A stretch of 64,000 bases of DNA from Epilithonimonas xixisoli (GTDB lineage Bacteria; Bacteroidota; Bacteroidia; Flavobacteriales; Weeksellaceae): contig NZ_SOEO01000001.1 of the NCBI RefSeq assembly GCF_004365655.1, positions 124,001 through 188,000 of the forward strand, given 5' to 3'. The first letter of the stretch is position 1. Each line of letters begins with the position of its first letter. A program made the translations under genes and the position numbers. The notes below the pieces were generated by a model, which was given only the letters and a program-made list of their open reading frames with translations, was not told the origin of the DNA and did no database searches. Positions 53,226 to 61,797 of this stretch are shown here, one piece after another.

Positions 53226-53849
53226 ATGAAAAAAATTATTTTAATCGGAGCGATCGCGCTGTGTGGAGCTATGAATGCTCAAACAAAATTCGGGGTAAAA
53301 GCTGGTTATGCTTTGTCTTCTGTCAATACAAAAATAGATGGAGTTGATGAAGAAGATATGGACGAAATGGATGCAATGTCAACCTTCTATGTGGGAGCTT
53401 TGGTAGAGCATAAGTTAACGGATAAGTTTGGATTACAAGCGGAGTTGCTTTATTCTCCTATGGGCGCAAAATACTCTGAATCTGTAGGTGGTGATAAATA
53501 TGAGTTAAAACATAAATTAGGAACTTTACAGCTTCCTATTGGTGCAAAATATTACCCAACAGAGTCTTTTGCACTTACAGCTGGTCTTAACTTTGGATTT
53601 ATACTTTCTGCGAAAGAAGAAGAAACGTGGACAGAAGACGGAGATTCTGGATCTGAAACAAATGATATAGAAGATACAAGTAGTTTAAACTTAGCGCCAT
53701 TTATCGGGGCAGAATATACACTACCAATGGGCTTGTTCTTTGATGCTAGATACAATTTTGGCGTAAGTAATCTGTATAACGGAGAATTCAAAGATGAAAT
53801 ATCAACGAAAAACAGCTTCTTCCAAATCGGTGTAGGCTACAAATTCTAA
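53226..53849 (+). CDS. Porin-family outer-membrane beta-barrel protein
   Basis: A 207-residue protein with signal MKKIILIGAIALCGAMNAQ and the typical opening FGVKAGYALSSVNT of the outer membrane beta-barrel (PF13568-type) family. Strands LQAELLYSPMGAKY and LNLAPFIGAEYTLPMGLFFD and the final FFQIGVGYKF support a complete small barrel. An acidic loop (EDGDSGSETNDIED) is noticeable. The gap upstream is 220 bases of AT-rich sequence. Confidence 0.85.
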   Translation: MKKIILIGAIALCGAMNAQTKFGVKAGYALSSVNTKIDGVDEEDMDEMDAMSTFYVGALVEHKLTDKFGLQAELLYSPMGAKYSESVGGDKYELKHKLGTLQLPIGAKYYPTESFALTAGLNFGFILSAKEEETWTEDGDSGSETNDIEDTSSLNLAPFIGAEYTLPMGLFFDARYNFGVSNLYNGEFKDEISTKNSFFQIGVGYKF

Positions 53850-53871
53850 TCAATTTTTAAATATTAAAATT

Positions 53872-53895
53872 AAACTCTGATGCAAATCAGAGTTT
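53872..53895 (+). terminator. Terminator of the porin-family protein gene
   Basis: AAACTCTGAT / ATCAGAGTTT perfect stem, GCAA loop, then TTTTT; 22 bases after the stop. Confidence 0.88.
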
Positions 53896-53975
53896 TTTTT
53901 GTTGATTTAATTCCTGATTTTCATTTTCTTAATCCCGAAAAAATCGTATTTTCGCATCAAAGTAAAGCTATTATA

Positions 53976-54827
53976 ATGAGTAAATCTATTGAAGATTTGA
54001 AAAGCCTTTCTAGGCAGATTAGAAGAGACATTCTTAGAATGGTTCACGCCGTAAACAGCGGTCATCCAGGTGGTTCTCTCGGATGTACAGAGTATTTCGT
54101 TGCATTGTACGGTGAGGTTATGAATTACAAATTACCATTCACAATGGAAGGTGAAAACGAAGATTTGTTCTTCCTTTCCAATGGTCACATTTCGCCTGTA
54201 TTTTACAGTACTTTGGCAAGATTTGATTTCTTTCCGGTAGCAGAATTGGCTACTTTCAGAAAACTGAATTCCAGATTGCAAGGTCATCCGACTACACACG
54301 AAGGTTTGCCAGGCGTAAGAATCGCTTCAGGATCTCTGGGCCAAGGTTTGTCAGTTGCTTTAGGCGCAGCGCAAGGTAAAAAACTAAACGGCGACGATTC
54401 TTTGGTTTATACACTTCACGGTGATGGCGAATTGCAGGAAGGTCAAAACTGGGAGGCGTTGATGTACGGAGCAGCCAAAAAAGTGGACAATATTATCGCA
54501 ACAATCGATTTCAACGGAAGACAAATTGATGGTGACACAGACGATGTTTTGTCACTCGGAGATTTGAGAGCAAAACTAGAAGCCTTCGGATGGTTGGTCT
54601 TGGAAGAGAAGAATGGTAACGATTTAGAAGCAGTTATCGGAATTCTAAACAGAGCAAAAGCAGAAACTGGAAACGGAAAACCTGTCGCGATTTTGTTGCA
54701 TACAGAGATGGGAAGTGGTGTAGATTATATGATGGGAAGCCACTCTTGGCACGGAAAAGCTCCAAATGATGAGCAATTGGAAAATGCTTTCAAACAGTTG
54801 TACTTAGAAGCTCCGGCAGATTATTAA
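53976..54827 (+). CDS. Transketolase, N-terminal (TPP-binding) half
   Basis: A 283-residue subunit. The start at 53976 gives MSKSIEDLKSLSRQIRRDIL; the frame from 53880 begins inside a terminator and is rejected. Thiamine-diphosphate-site blocks are present: VNSGHPGGSLG, NGHISPVFYSTLARF, GSLGQGLSVALGAAQGKKL and GDGELQEGQNWEALMYG with the metal-binding Asp. Bacteroidetes often have transketolase split in two genes. Here the second half starts only at 55995, because a secreted-protein gene lies between. Confidence 0.93.
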   Translation: MSKSIEDLKSLSRQIRRDILRMVHAVNSGHPGGSLGCTEYFVALYGEVMNYKLPFTMEGENEDLFFLSNGHISPVFYSTLARFDFFPVAELATFRKLNSRLQGHPTTHEGLPGVRIASGSLGQGLSVALGAAQGKKLNGDDSLVYTLHGDGELQEGQNWEALMYGAAKKVDNIIATIDFNGRQIDGDTDDVLSLGDLRAKLEAFGWLVLEEKNGNDLEAVIGILNRAKAETGNGKPVAILLHTEMGSGVDYMMGSHSWHGKAPNDEQLENAFKQLYLEAPADY

Positions 54828-54838
54828 CGCTTGCTATT

Positions 54839-55945
54839 TTGAAAAAAATCACATTTTTTCTTGTTGTTTTTAGTTTTTTGTGGTCATCTGCTCAAAACAA
54901 AAAAATTGTGTTTTCAAAAGAATTGAAATACACATTTTTGGATGATAAAACCAAAAACCAAAACGTAGAAATTGATATTTTTGGTAATGCTTCAAACGAA
55001 TTATTACTTAGCAGTCACATAGATCAGTTGCCTCTCAATCTATTCATCGATGATCTTGGCGTGAGTACGGTGAGTTTCACGATGAATAACCAATTGGAAA
55101 ATAGTGTCTTTTCATCGATTTTTTCTCAGATGATGTACGCCTCGCCAGAGCAGAAAAAAGGAGATTTGGAGATTAATAAAATCTCCGGAACAGAAACTAT
55201 TTTAGGTCTTCCTTGCCAATATTATACGGTCAATTTTATAGATAAAACAAAAGAAGAATCTATGAAAATCTGTATCAATGAAACTTATCCAATCAATACA
55301 TTTACAGCATTGACGGGTGTTTTGAAGGTTTTTACCAAAAGCAATTATTCCAATGGTTTGAAAGGTCTCATTCTCAAAGGCGGCCCCAATACGGATAAGT
55401 TTGAAACAGAACATTTCATCCTGAAAAGTATCAAAGATTCTGATGCCTATGTTTACTTCAATCATAAAGAAAGTATGATGAAGCATCAGCGCAAGATGGA
55501 TTCTTTGATGATGGAACAGCGAAAATGGGAAGATGATTATGCCGCATTGGATTCTACCGCAGTTGCAGATAGCACCGCTTTTGCAGGCGATTATCCTTAC
55601 ATTCAGGAATATGTTTCGACTTACAAGAAGGAAAATTCGGTAATGGCCAATCTTTCCATAGACAATCCCAATTCCAAAAATCTTTTAAAAGGCGCCCCTC
55701 AATATTGCAGCAACTTGCACAAAGATTTTCCCGTGTTTGAACATAAAGAAGTTGCAAGACATCTCAAAAACTACGCAGGACAAGTTTGCGATATGTATCT
55801 CACGCAGTCTTATGACGAAACTGTGGACGAAAAAGGAACGATGGATGAGATCCGCCGAGAAGTTCTTTATCTTCTGGATGTCCGAGACAAACTATCAAAA
55901 TCTGACCAGAAAAAACTCGACAAATACCTCAATCAATTAGATTAA
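54839..55945 (+). CDS. Secreted protein of unknown function between the transketolase halves
   Basis: A 368-residue protein. A TTG start at 54839 is needed to give the clear signal peptide MKKITFFLVVFSFLWSSAQ. A first domain (about 20-200) has strands such as ETILGLPCQYYTVNFID and NETYPINTFTALTGVLKVFT, with resemblance to GLPGLI-like flavobacterial exported proteins. A middle charged helical stretch (MMKHQRKMDSLMMEQRKWED) follows, and the end is helical, LLDVRDKLSKSDQKKLDKYL. It starts 11 bases after the first transketolase half and ends 49 bases before the second. Function unknown. Confidence 0.75.
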   Translation: MKKITFFLVVFSFLWSSAQNKKIVFSKELKYTFLDDKTKNQNVEIDIFGNASNELLLSSHIDQLPLNLFIDDLGVSTVSFTMNNQLENSVFSSIFSQMMYASPEQKKGDLEINKISGTETILGLPCQYYTVNFIDKTKEESMKICINETYPINTFTALTGVLKVFTKSNYSNGLKGLILKGGPNTDKFETEHFILKSIKDSDAYVYFNHKESMMKHQRKMDSLMMEQRKWEDDYAALDSTAVADSTAFAGDYPYIQEYVSTYKKENSVMANLSIDNPNSKNLLKGAPQYCSNLHKDFPVFEHKEVARHLKNYAGQVCDMYLTQSYDETVDEKGTMDEIRREVLYLLDVRDKLSKSDQKKLDKYLNQLD

Positions 55946-55994
55946 TTCTTCAAAAATAAAGTCAACTTTGACGATTAAAAATTAAAATTTAAAG

Positions 55995-56948
55995 ATGAAA
56001 TATACATACACAGAAAAAAAAGATACACGTTCAGGCTTCGGAGCTGGTTTGGCAGAATTGGCTGACACCAACCCAAATGTTGTCGCACTTTGCGCAGATT
56101 TGATTGGCTCTCTGAAGATGGAAAAATTCATAGAAAAAGCACCGGAAAGATTTTTCCAGACTGGTATTGCTGAGGCCAATATGATGGGCTTGGCAGCAGG
56201 ATTGACAATCAACGGGAAGATTCCTTTCGCGGGAACTTTTGCCAACTTTGCAACGTCAAGAGTTTACGATCAGATCCGTCAGTCGATTGCTTATTCTAAT
56301 AAAAATGTTAAAATCGCTGCTTCCCACGCCGGAGTTACTTTGGGAGAAGATGGCGCAACACACCAGGTTTTGGAAGACATCGGAATGATGAAAATGCTTC
56401 CTGGGATGACCGTTATCAATCCTTGCGATTACAACCAAACCAAGGCTGCAACTCTTGCAGCAGCAGCACACGAAGGCCCAGTTTATCTTAGATTCGGTCG
56501 TCCTGTGGTTCCAGTTTTCATTCCAGAGGATATGCCTTTCGAGATAGGAAAAGGAATTCTTTTGCAAGAAGGAACAGACGTTACCATCGTTGCAACCGGA
56601 CATTTGGTTTGGGAATCTTTGCTTGCCGTAGAAGAATTGGAAAAAGAAGGAATCTCTTGCGAGGTTATCAACATTCACACAATCAAACCTTTGGATGAAG
56701 AAATTATCTTGAAATCTGTAGAGAAAACTGGAAAATTAGTTTCAGCAGAAGAGCACAATTTCCTTGGCGGACTTGGAGAATCTATCGCTGGAATGTTGTC
56801 CAGAAGAAGACCAACACCTCAAGAATTTGTAGCTGTTCAAGATACTTTCGGAGAATCAGGAACGCCGGCAGAATTGATGAAAAAATACCAGATCGATGCA
56901 GAAGCTGTCGTAAAGGCCGTGAAAAAAATCATCGAGAGAACAAAATAA
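55995..56948 (+). CDS. Transketolase, C-terminal (pyrimidine-binding) half
   Basis: A 317-residue subunit starting MKYTYTEKKDTRSGFGAGLA. It contains ADLIGSLKMEKFIEKAPERF and FQTGIAEANMMGLAAGLTIN (catalytic Glu for TPP activation), the phosphate-site blocks ASHAGVTLGEDGATHQVLED and PVYLRFGRPVVPVF, and the C-terminal domain VEKTGKLVSAEEHNFLGGLG. It should join the product of 53976-54827 to make one active site. A terminator follows. Confidence 0.95.
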   Translation: MKYTYTEKKDTRSGFGAGLAELADTNPNVVALCADLIGSLKMEKFIEKAPERFFQTGIAEANMMGLAAGLTINGKIPFAGTFANFATSRVYDQIRQSIAYSNKNVKIAASHAGVTLGEDGATHQVLEDIGMMKMLPGMTVINPCDYNQTKAATLAAAAHEGPVYLRFGRPVVPVFIPEDMPFEIGKGILLQEGTDVTIVATGHLVWESLLAVEELEKEGISCEVINIHTIKPLDEEIILKSVEKTGKLVSAEEHNFLGGLGESIAGMLSRRRPTPQEFVAVQDTFGESGTPAELMKKYQIDAEAVVKAVKKIIERTK

Positions 56949-56969
56949 TTCTCAGAAATTACATCATAC

Positions 56970-56997
56970 AAAATCCACCATTTTCGGTGGATTTTTT
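56970..56997 (+). terminator. Terminator of the transketolase operon
   Basis: AAAATCCACC / GGTGGATTTT stem with a six-base loop, followed by TTTG; 22 bases after the stop. Confidence 0.85.
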
Positions 56998-57013
56998 GTT
57001 TGCAAAATTTTTA

Positions 57014-57103
57014 GGAGCTTATCCCGCTATCCACTATTACTCCTCGCGCCAATGCTTTTCCCCAGGCTAGCTGTGGGGTAACCGTTACTATCGGGGCTAT
57101 GGG
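57014..57103. repeat. Dispersed repeat, GGAGCTTATCCCGCT...CGGGGCTATGGG family (copy 1)
   Basis: It runs from GGAGCTTATCCCGCTATCCA to TATCGGGGCTATGGG. It shares both ends with the copy at 58971-59082 (read on the minus strand), while the middle differs. Confidence 0.7.
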
Positions 57104-57957
57104 ATTTTCAACCAATTCAAGTTTTCTTAATTAGTTGAACATTCCAAAACCTAGAAATCACTATGCTAAAAACCAGTATGTCGGTGCTTCGCACCTCGTT
57201 TTTAGTTGTAAATATTTCTACCAATATTTCAGGGCTTTGCCCTTTGTTGAAAAAAGATTCTTTTTAATACCAATTGTACTTTAAATTGCAATTGCTTGTC
57301 CGTTTTTAATTATAATACTAAAATCAGCAGTCAATTTGTCGTTCCGCAGGAATCTAAACTGTTTTATTATCAGTGTGTTGAGATTCCTACGGAATGACAA
57401 ACAAACTGTTAAAAACTAAGTTATTACTAATTACGGACTATTCATAAATTGCAAAACTAAAATGCTCTGTAGGAGCTATCTGTTTGTAGAAAATCAATTT
57501 TGAATAAACAATTCCGCTCCGTAGGAGTGATATCTTTTTGTTGTATTTAATGGTAGAATTTGTATAATACAAAGTTTTAGATTTTTTACATCTTAGCTAA
57601 TCATATATTTTTTTTGATTCAAAACCATAAAGCAACGAAGTTGCGAAATGTTGATAGAATCTTCAAGGTGTATAAAAAGGTACGAAGCACCGACTACGGC
57701 ATTAGAAAAAAATAATAAACTCTATGATTATATGATGAATAGAAAGGTCGCTCCTCTGGAGCTTTGTTTTTCGTAATTGCATTTTTTCTATTAACAGTAA
57801 ATCCCAATAGGATTAATTACAGCTCCGTTAGGAGCGAACTGTTAATAGAAATATAGAGATTTTTTAAATTAAAGCTCCAGAGGAGCGACCTATTAATGAT
57901 ATTTTATTTTTTATTGTACAACAATGATTCTAAACAAAAACTTAAGTAATTTTGAAG
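57104..57957. repeat. Repeat-rich intergenic region with REP-like hairpins
   Basis: With the element at 57014 this makes about 1 kb without a credible gene. Units seen: GTCGGTGCTTCGCACCTCG (57180) and CAACGAAGTTGCGAAATGTTGATAG / GGTACGAAGCACCGACTACG (57642-57696). Inverted TTTGTCGTTCCGCAGGAATC ... GATTCCTACGGAATGACAAA lies at 57330-57400. TGTAGGAGCTATCTG and CCGTAGGAGTGATATC are at about 57467-57532. Three GGTCGCTCCTCTGGAGC-type hairpins lie at 57746-57765, 57821-57840 and 57871-57891, with TTAATAGAAA tails. No periodic spacing, so this is not a CRISPR array. Confidence 0.75.
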
Positions 57958-58872
57958 ATGCTTCAAATTCCGGAACATAAAATCCCAATCACACAACTGA
58001 AAACCAATTTTGATGTTCAGATTTTCATCAAGAGAGAAGACCTTATCCATCCAAAAATTTCCGGAAACAAATTCTGGAAACTCTTTTTCAATGTCAATCA
58101 ATATTTGGAATCGAAACCTGAGAATCCTTTGCTAATTACTTTTGGTGGCGCATTTTCAAATCACATTGCTTCGGTTTCTGCTTTCGGGAAAGAGTTTGGA
58201 ATCAAAACCATCGGAATCATCCGCGGAAACGAATTGGAGAACAATTGGCAAGAAAACCCCACACTTTCCGAAGCTTCAAAAAACGGAATGGATTTTCATT
58301 TTGTGTCAAGAGAAGATTATCAAAACAAAGAAAAACTCTCGGGAAATTTTTCAAATTTATATCCGAATTCATTGATTATTCCGGAAGGTGGAAGCAATGA
58401 ATCTGCTGTGGAAGGTGTGAAATATATGCTGGGAAATGACACCAAAGATTTTGATTATCTTTGCACCGCAGTTGGAACTGGAGGAACAATTGCCGGGATT
58501 TCCAAATTTGCGGAAGCTGGTCAAAAGGTTTTAGGAATCAAGGTTGTAAGAGATGATTCTTTAGAGAAAGCAATTTTGAAATGGAGCGGAAGAGAAAACT
58601 TTGAGTTGAAAGATGCTGATGAAAACCGCTACGGTAAAATATCAGAAGAGAATGTTCGTTTTATAAATTGGTTCTTTGAGGAATATCAGATTCCCTTGGA
58701 CCCGATTTATACGGGAAAGCTGATGCAAACCATTTTTGAATTGGCAGAAAAAGGATTTTTCCCGAAAGGTTCAAAGATTCTGGCTTTTCATAGCGGCGGA
58801 TTGCAAGGCATAAAAGGAGCGAATCTGTTTTTGAAAAGCAAAGAAAGAGAACTGATAAATTGGAATTTGTGA
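57958..58872 (+). CDS. PLP-dependent D-cysteine desulfhydrase/ACC deaminase-like enzyme
   Basis: A 304-residue fold-type II PLP enzyme. The start at 57958 (MLQIPEHKIPITQL) is preferred to the TTG two codons upstream. IKREDLIHPKISGNKFWKL carries the PLP lysine (GNK), with TFGGAFSNHIASVSAFGKEF after it and the phosphate-binding AVGTGGTIAGISKFA loop. AFHSGGLQGIKG is the C-terminal family motif. D-cysteine or other D-amino-acid sulfur removal is the best guess; true ACC deaminase cannot be told apart by eye. Confidence 0.87.
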   Translation: MLQIPEHKIPITQLKTNFDVQIFIKREDLIHPKISGNKFWKLFFNVNQYLESKPENPLLITFGGAFSNHIASVSAFGKEFGIKTIGIIRGNELENNWQENPTLSEASKNGMDFHFVSREDYQNKEKLSGNFSNLYPNSLIIPEGGSNESAVEGVKYMLGNDTKDFDYLCTAVGTGGTIAGISKFAEAGQKVLGIKVVRDDSLEKAILKWSGRENFELKDADENRYGKISEENVRFINWFFEEYQIPLDPIYTGKLMQTIFELAEKGFFPKGSKILAFHSGGLQGIKGANLFLKSKERELINWNL

Positions 58873-58883
58873 TTGCGGGACAA

Positions 58884-58916
58884 AACCCCTTCAGAGTTTT
58901 AAACTCTGAAGGGGTT
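58884..58916. repeat. Perfect inverted repeat after the PLP enzyme gene
   Basis: AACCCCTTCAGAGTTT (58884-58899) and its exact complement (58901-58916) with a one-base centre. No T run follows, so it is a repeat that may stabilise or end the transcript. Confidence 0.75.
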
Positions 58917-58970
58917 GACAAAGATGTGGATTACTAAATTTTGAAATGGAAATGTTGAAAAGAATTTAGA

Positions 58971-59082
58971 ACCCCATAGCCCCGATTGCAGCGGCATCCT
59001 TTTTTGTCTTTCTGCTAAAGTTCTTTTTTTGACATAATGTCGAAGACAAAAAAGATATAGCGGAAAGCGGGATTAAGCTTCC
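58971..59082 (-). repeat. Dispersed repeat, CCCGCTTTCCGCTAT...CGGGGCTATGGGG family (copy 2)
   Basis: On the minus strand it starts AAGCTTAATCCCGCTTTCCG and ends GCAATCGGGGCTATGGGGT, with AAAAAAGGATGCCGCTGCAA inside. It ends 30 bases before the following gene start, so it may lie in that gene's leader. Confidence 0.7.
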
Positions 59083-59114
59083 ATAAAATTAAAAGTATTT
59101 TGTAAAAAATAAAT

Positions 59115-60179
59115 ATGAGAAAGTTATTAGTGATTGGTTTTGTGGGTGTTTTAGGCTTGGTGAAAGCACAAACTTGGAAAACGGAAGACCAATACATCCA
59201 AAAATTCGCTCCGTACGCGGTGGAAGAAATGGAGAAATATAAGATTCCGGCGAGCATCACTTTGGCTCAGGGACTTTTGGAAACTGGTGGCGGACAAAGC
59301 CGACTGGCGCAACAGGGAAAAAACCACTTCGGAATCAAATGCAAAGAAGATTGGACGGGCAAAACAATGAGCCACACGGACGACGCTCCCAACGAGTGTT
59401 TCCGCGTTTATGACGACCCGAAGCAGTCTTACGAAGATCACTCGATTTTTTTGGCAACTCGGAAATATTACGTTGGATTGTTCAAGCTGGATCCGAAAGA
59501 TTACAAAGCTTGGGCGCACGGATTGAAAAAAGCTGGCTACGCAACCAATCCAAGATATGCTCATATTTTGATTTCAAAAATTGAGAAATACAGACTCTAC
59601 GAATTTGATAATACGACTAAAGATGAAGTTTATTACGCTATTCTGAAAATGTATCCAAGCTTGAACCAGGATGCGGTTTTTATGGCGCAACTTGGACAGG
59701 AAAAGCAGAATGAAAAAGTGGTTCCGCCGACTATCAAAGTGGATTATAAGCAAGGTTCGTATGCAAAACAACAGAACGAAGTTTCGGATATTGTTGATTC
59801 TAAAACAAAGTCTGCGCTTTTGAAAAATATCTTGGTGAAGAATCATCCAAACGATGGACTTAAGTTTTTCATAATGCCTGTGGATGCCGATGTTTCTGAA
59901 ATTTCTAAAAAATTTGGAATCAGCGAAAAACGTCTGATGAAGTACAACGAATTGGAAAGTACCAAACTGGCGAAAAATGACATCATCTTTCTCGAAGGTA
60001 AAAATTCTTCCGGAAACAAGGCGACTTACAAAGCCGGAACGGGCGAAACGATGCACGATATTGCTCAGAAATTCGGAATCAAAGAGAAGAAATTGTACAG
60101 CAAAAACAGGATGAGCCAAGGTGAGCAACCAAAATCTGGACAATTAATTTATCTTCAAAATAAGAAACCGCGAAGCTAA
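59115..60179 (+). CDS. Exported glucosaminidase (GH73-type) with LysM domains
   Basis: A 354-residue cell-wall enzyme. Signal MRKLLVIGFVGVLGLVKAQ, then the glucosaminidase domain (about 25-165) with the catalytic-Glu region IPASITLAQGLLETGGGQSR and NHFGIKCKEDWTG, and YEDHSIFLATRKYY. Two LysM-like units follow: a weak one (VSEISKKFGISEKRLMKYNE) and a clear C-terminal one (TMHDIAQKFGIKEKKLYSKN). It should hydrolyse peptidoglycan in the periplasm. Confidence 0.9.
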   Translation: MRKLLVIGFVGVLGLVKAQTWKTEDQYIQKFAPYAVEEMEKYKIPASITLAQGLLETGGGQSRLAQQGKNHFGIKCKEDWTGKTMSHTDDAPNECFRVYDDPKQSYEDHSIFLATRKYYVGLFKLDPKDYKAWAHGLKKAGYATNPRYAHILISKIEKYRLYEFDNTTKDEVYYAILKMYPSLNQDAVFMAQLGQEKQNEKVVPPTIKVDYKQGSYAKQQNEVSDIVDSKTKSALLKNILVKNHPNDGLKFFIMPVDADVSEISKKFGISEKRLMKYNELESTKLAKNDIIFLEGKNSSGNKATYKAGTGETMHDIAQKFGIKEKKLYSKNRMSQGEQPKSGQLIYLQNKKPRS

Positions 60180-60357
60180 AGGTTGGAAGTCAGAAGCTGG
60201 ATGCTGGAAGATTTCAATCATATATTTTCTCGCAGATTGTGCTAATTAGGCAGATTTTTAATCTGCGAAATCTCCAAAATCTGCGAGATAATTTTAATTT
60301 TTTACATTGAATTAACCTCCGACTTCCATCTTCGGACTTCGGACAAAAAAACAAATA
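60180..60357. repeat. Small intergenic region with CGCAGATT repeats
   Basis: 178 bases between two genes on the same strand. TCTCGCAGATT (60228) and AATCTGCGAGATA (60281) are inverted to each other, with AATCTGCGAAATC between, so a long imperfect hairpin forms. I see no clear promoter for hemL. Confidence 0.5.
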
Positions 60358-61638
60358 ATGTTATACCAAAGAAGTTCAGCGCTTTTTGAAGAAGCGTACA
60401 AATATATCCCGGGAGGTGTGAATTCGCCGGTTCGTGCTTTTAAATCTGTGGGTGGCGTTCCGCTTTTTATGAAGTCTGCGAAAGGTGCTTATCTGACCGA
60501 TGAGGACGACAGAAATTACATCGATTACATCAATTCTTGGGGGCCAGCCATCTTGGGACACACGCATCCTGAAGTTTTAGAAGCTTTGAAATCTCAGGCG
60601 GAGAAAGGTTTTTCTTTCGGAACGCCAACGGAACTGGAAACCGAGATTGCAAAATATATCGTAGAAAACGTTCCAAACATCGACCAAATCAGAATGGTTT
60701 CTTCCGGTACAGAAGCTTGTATGAGCGCGATTCGCTTGGCAAGAGGATTTACAGGAAGAGAAAAAATCATCAAGTTTGAAGGTTGTTACCACGGACACTC
60801 GGATTCGTTTTTGATTCAGGCAGGAAGTGGAATGGCAACGTTTGGAAGTCCAAATTCGCCAGGCGTAACGCAGGGAACAGCGAAAGATACTTTGCTGGCT
60901 GAGTACAATAATTTTGAACAAGTTGAAGACCTTTTCAAAGCGAATCCAGAACAGATTGCCTGCATCATCGTAGAACCGATTGCTGGAAATATGGGTTGTA
61001 TTTTGCCTGAAAATAATTTCCTTCAAAACCTTAGAAAAATCTGCGACGAGAATGGCGCACTTTTGATTTTTGATGAAGTAATGACAGGATTCCGATTGGC
61101 TTTTGGTGGCGCACAGGAGGCTTTGAATGTGAAAGCAGATTTGGTGACTTACGGAAAAGTGATTGGAGGCGGATTGCCAGTTGGTGCTTTTGCCGGACGC
61201 AACGAAATTATGAATTATCTTTCGCCAAGAGGAAACGTTTATCAAGCCGGAACTTTGAGTGGAAATCCTTTGGCAATGCGAGCTGGACTCAAAACTTTGC
61301 AATTAATAAAACAAGACCCAGAATTCTTTAACAAATTAGCAAAAACCACAGAAACCTTAGATTTCGAAATTGGAAAAATCCTAAATGAGAAAGGAATAAA
61401 ACATAGAATCAACCGAAAAGGAAGTATGATGTCTGTCTTTTTTGATGCAACGTCTGTCAGCAATTTCAAAGAAGCGAACGAATCTGGAATTGGATTGTTC
61501 AATAACTTCTTTCATCAGCTGTTGGAACAAGGGATTTATCTTCCGCCGAGTGGCTATGAGACTTGGTTTATATCGTCAGCGATTGGCGATGCTGAGATTG
61601 ATAAAACTTTGGAAGCCGTTAGAAACTTCCATTACTAA
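60358..61638 (+). CDS. hemL: Glutamate-1-semialdehyde 2,1-aminomutase
   Basis: A 426-residue class III aminotransferase-fold enzyme forming 5-aminolevulinate for tetrapyrroles. Standard blocks: [18 protein letters not shown] at the N-terminus, [50 protein letters not shown], and the PLP lysine in [18 protein letters not shown]. Length is normal. Neighbours are unrelated (glucosaminidase, OYE). Confidence 0.96.
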   Translation: MLYQRSSALFEEAYKYIPGGVNSPVRAFKSVGGVPLFMKSAKGAYLTDEDDRNYIDYINSWGPAILGHTHPEVLEALKSQAEKGFSFGTPTELETEIAKYIVENVPNIDQIRMVSSGTEACMSAIRLARGFTGREKIIKFEGCYHGHSDSFLIQAGSGMATFGSPNSPGVTQGTAKDTLLAEYNNFEQVEDLFKANPEQIACIIVEPIAGNMGCILPENNFLQNLRKICDENGALLIFDEVMTGFRLAFGGAQEALNVKADLVTYGKVIGGGLPVGAFAGRNEIMNYLSPRGNVYQAGTLSGNPLAMRAGLKTLQLIKQDPEFFNKLAKTTETLDFEIGKILNEKGIKHRINRKGSMMSVFFDATSVSNFKEANESGIGLFNNFFHQLLEQGIYLPPSGYETWFISSAIGDAEIDKTLEAVRNFHY

Positions 61639-61643
61639 GATAA

Positions 61644-61680
61644 AAAGCGACTTGAAAATTATTTATCAAGTCGTTTTTTT
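61644..61680 (+). terminator. Terminator of hemL
   Basis: CGACTTGA / TCAAGTCG stem extended by A/T pairs, ten-base loop, then TTTTTTT. A second imperfect hairpin with T run at about 61759-61790 precedes the converging gene. Confidence 0.8.
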
Positions 61681-61797
61681 GTTGAAAATCATATTGGAAT
61701 TGCATTTAATTTGTGGTAAATTAGTAACTCCAAAATGAGAAATCGAATCTCGTTTAACTACCGTTCTTTTCTGTGAGGGCGGTTTTTTTATTTAAGA

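Noticed and set aside
57104-57957. Possible CRISPR array because of many short repeats
   Set aside because: Repeat units differ, point in both directions and have no regular spacers; no cas gene is near. They fit REP-like elements.
57904-58101. Minus-strand 65-codon frame overlapping the start of the PLP enzyme gene
   Set aside because: It is antisense to the conserved N-terminus of the enzyme and has no feature of its own.
60577-61302. Minus-strand open frame of 241 codons under hemL
   Set aside because: Antisense to hemL, whose protein is conserved throughout; no support as a gene.
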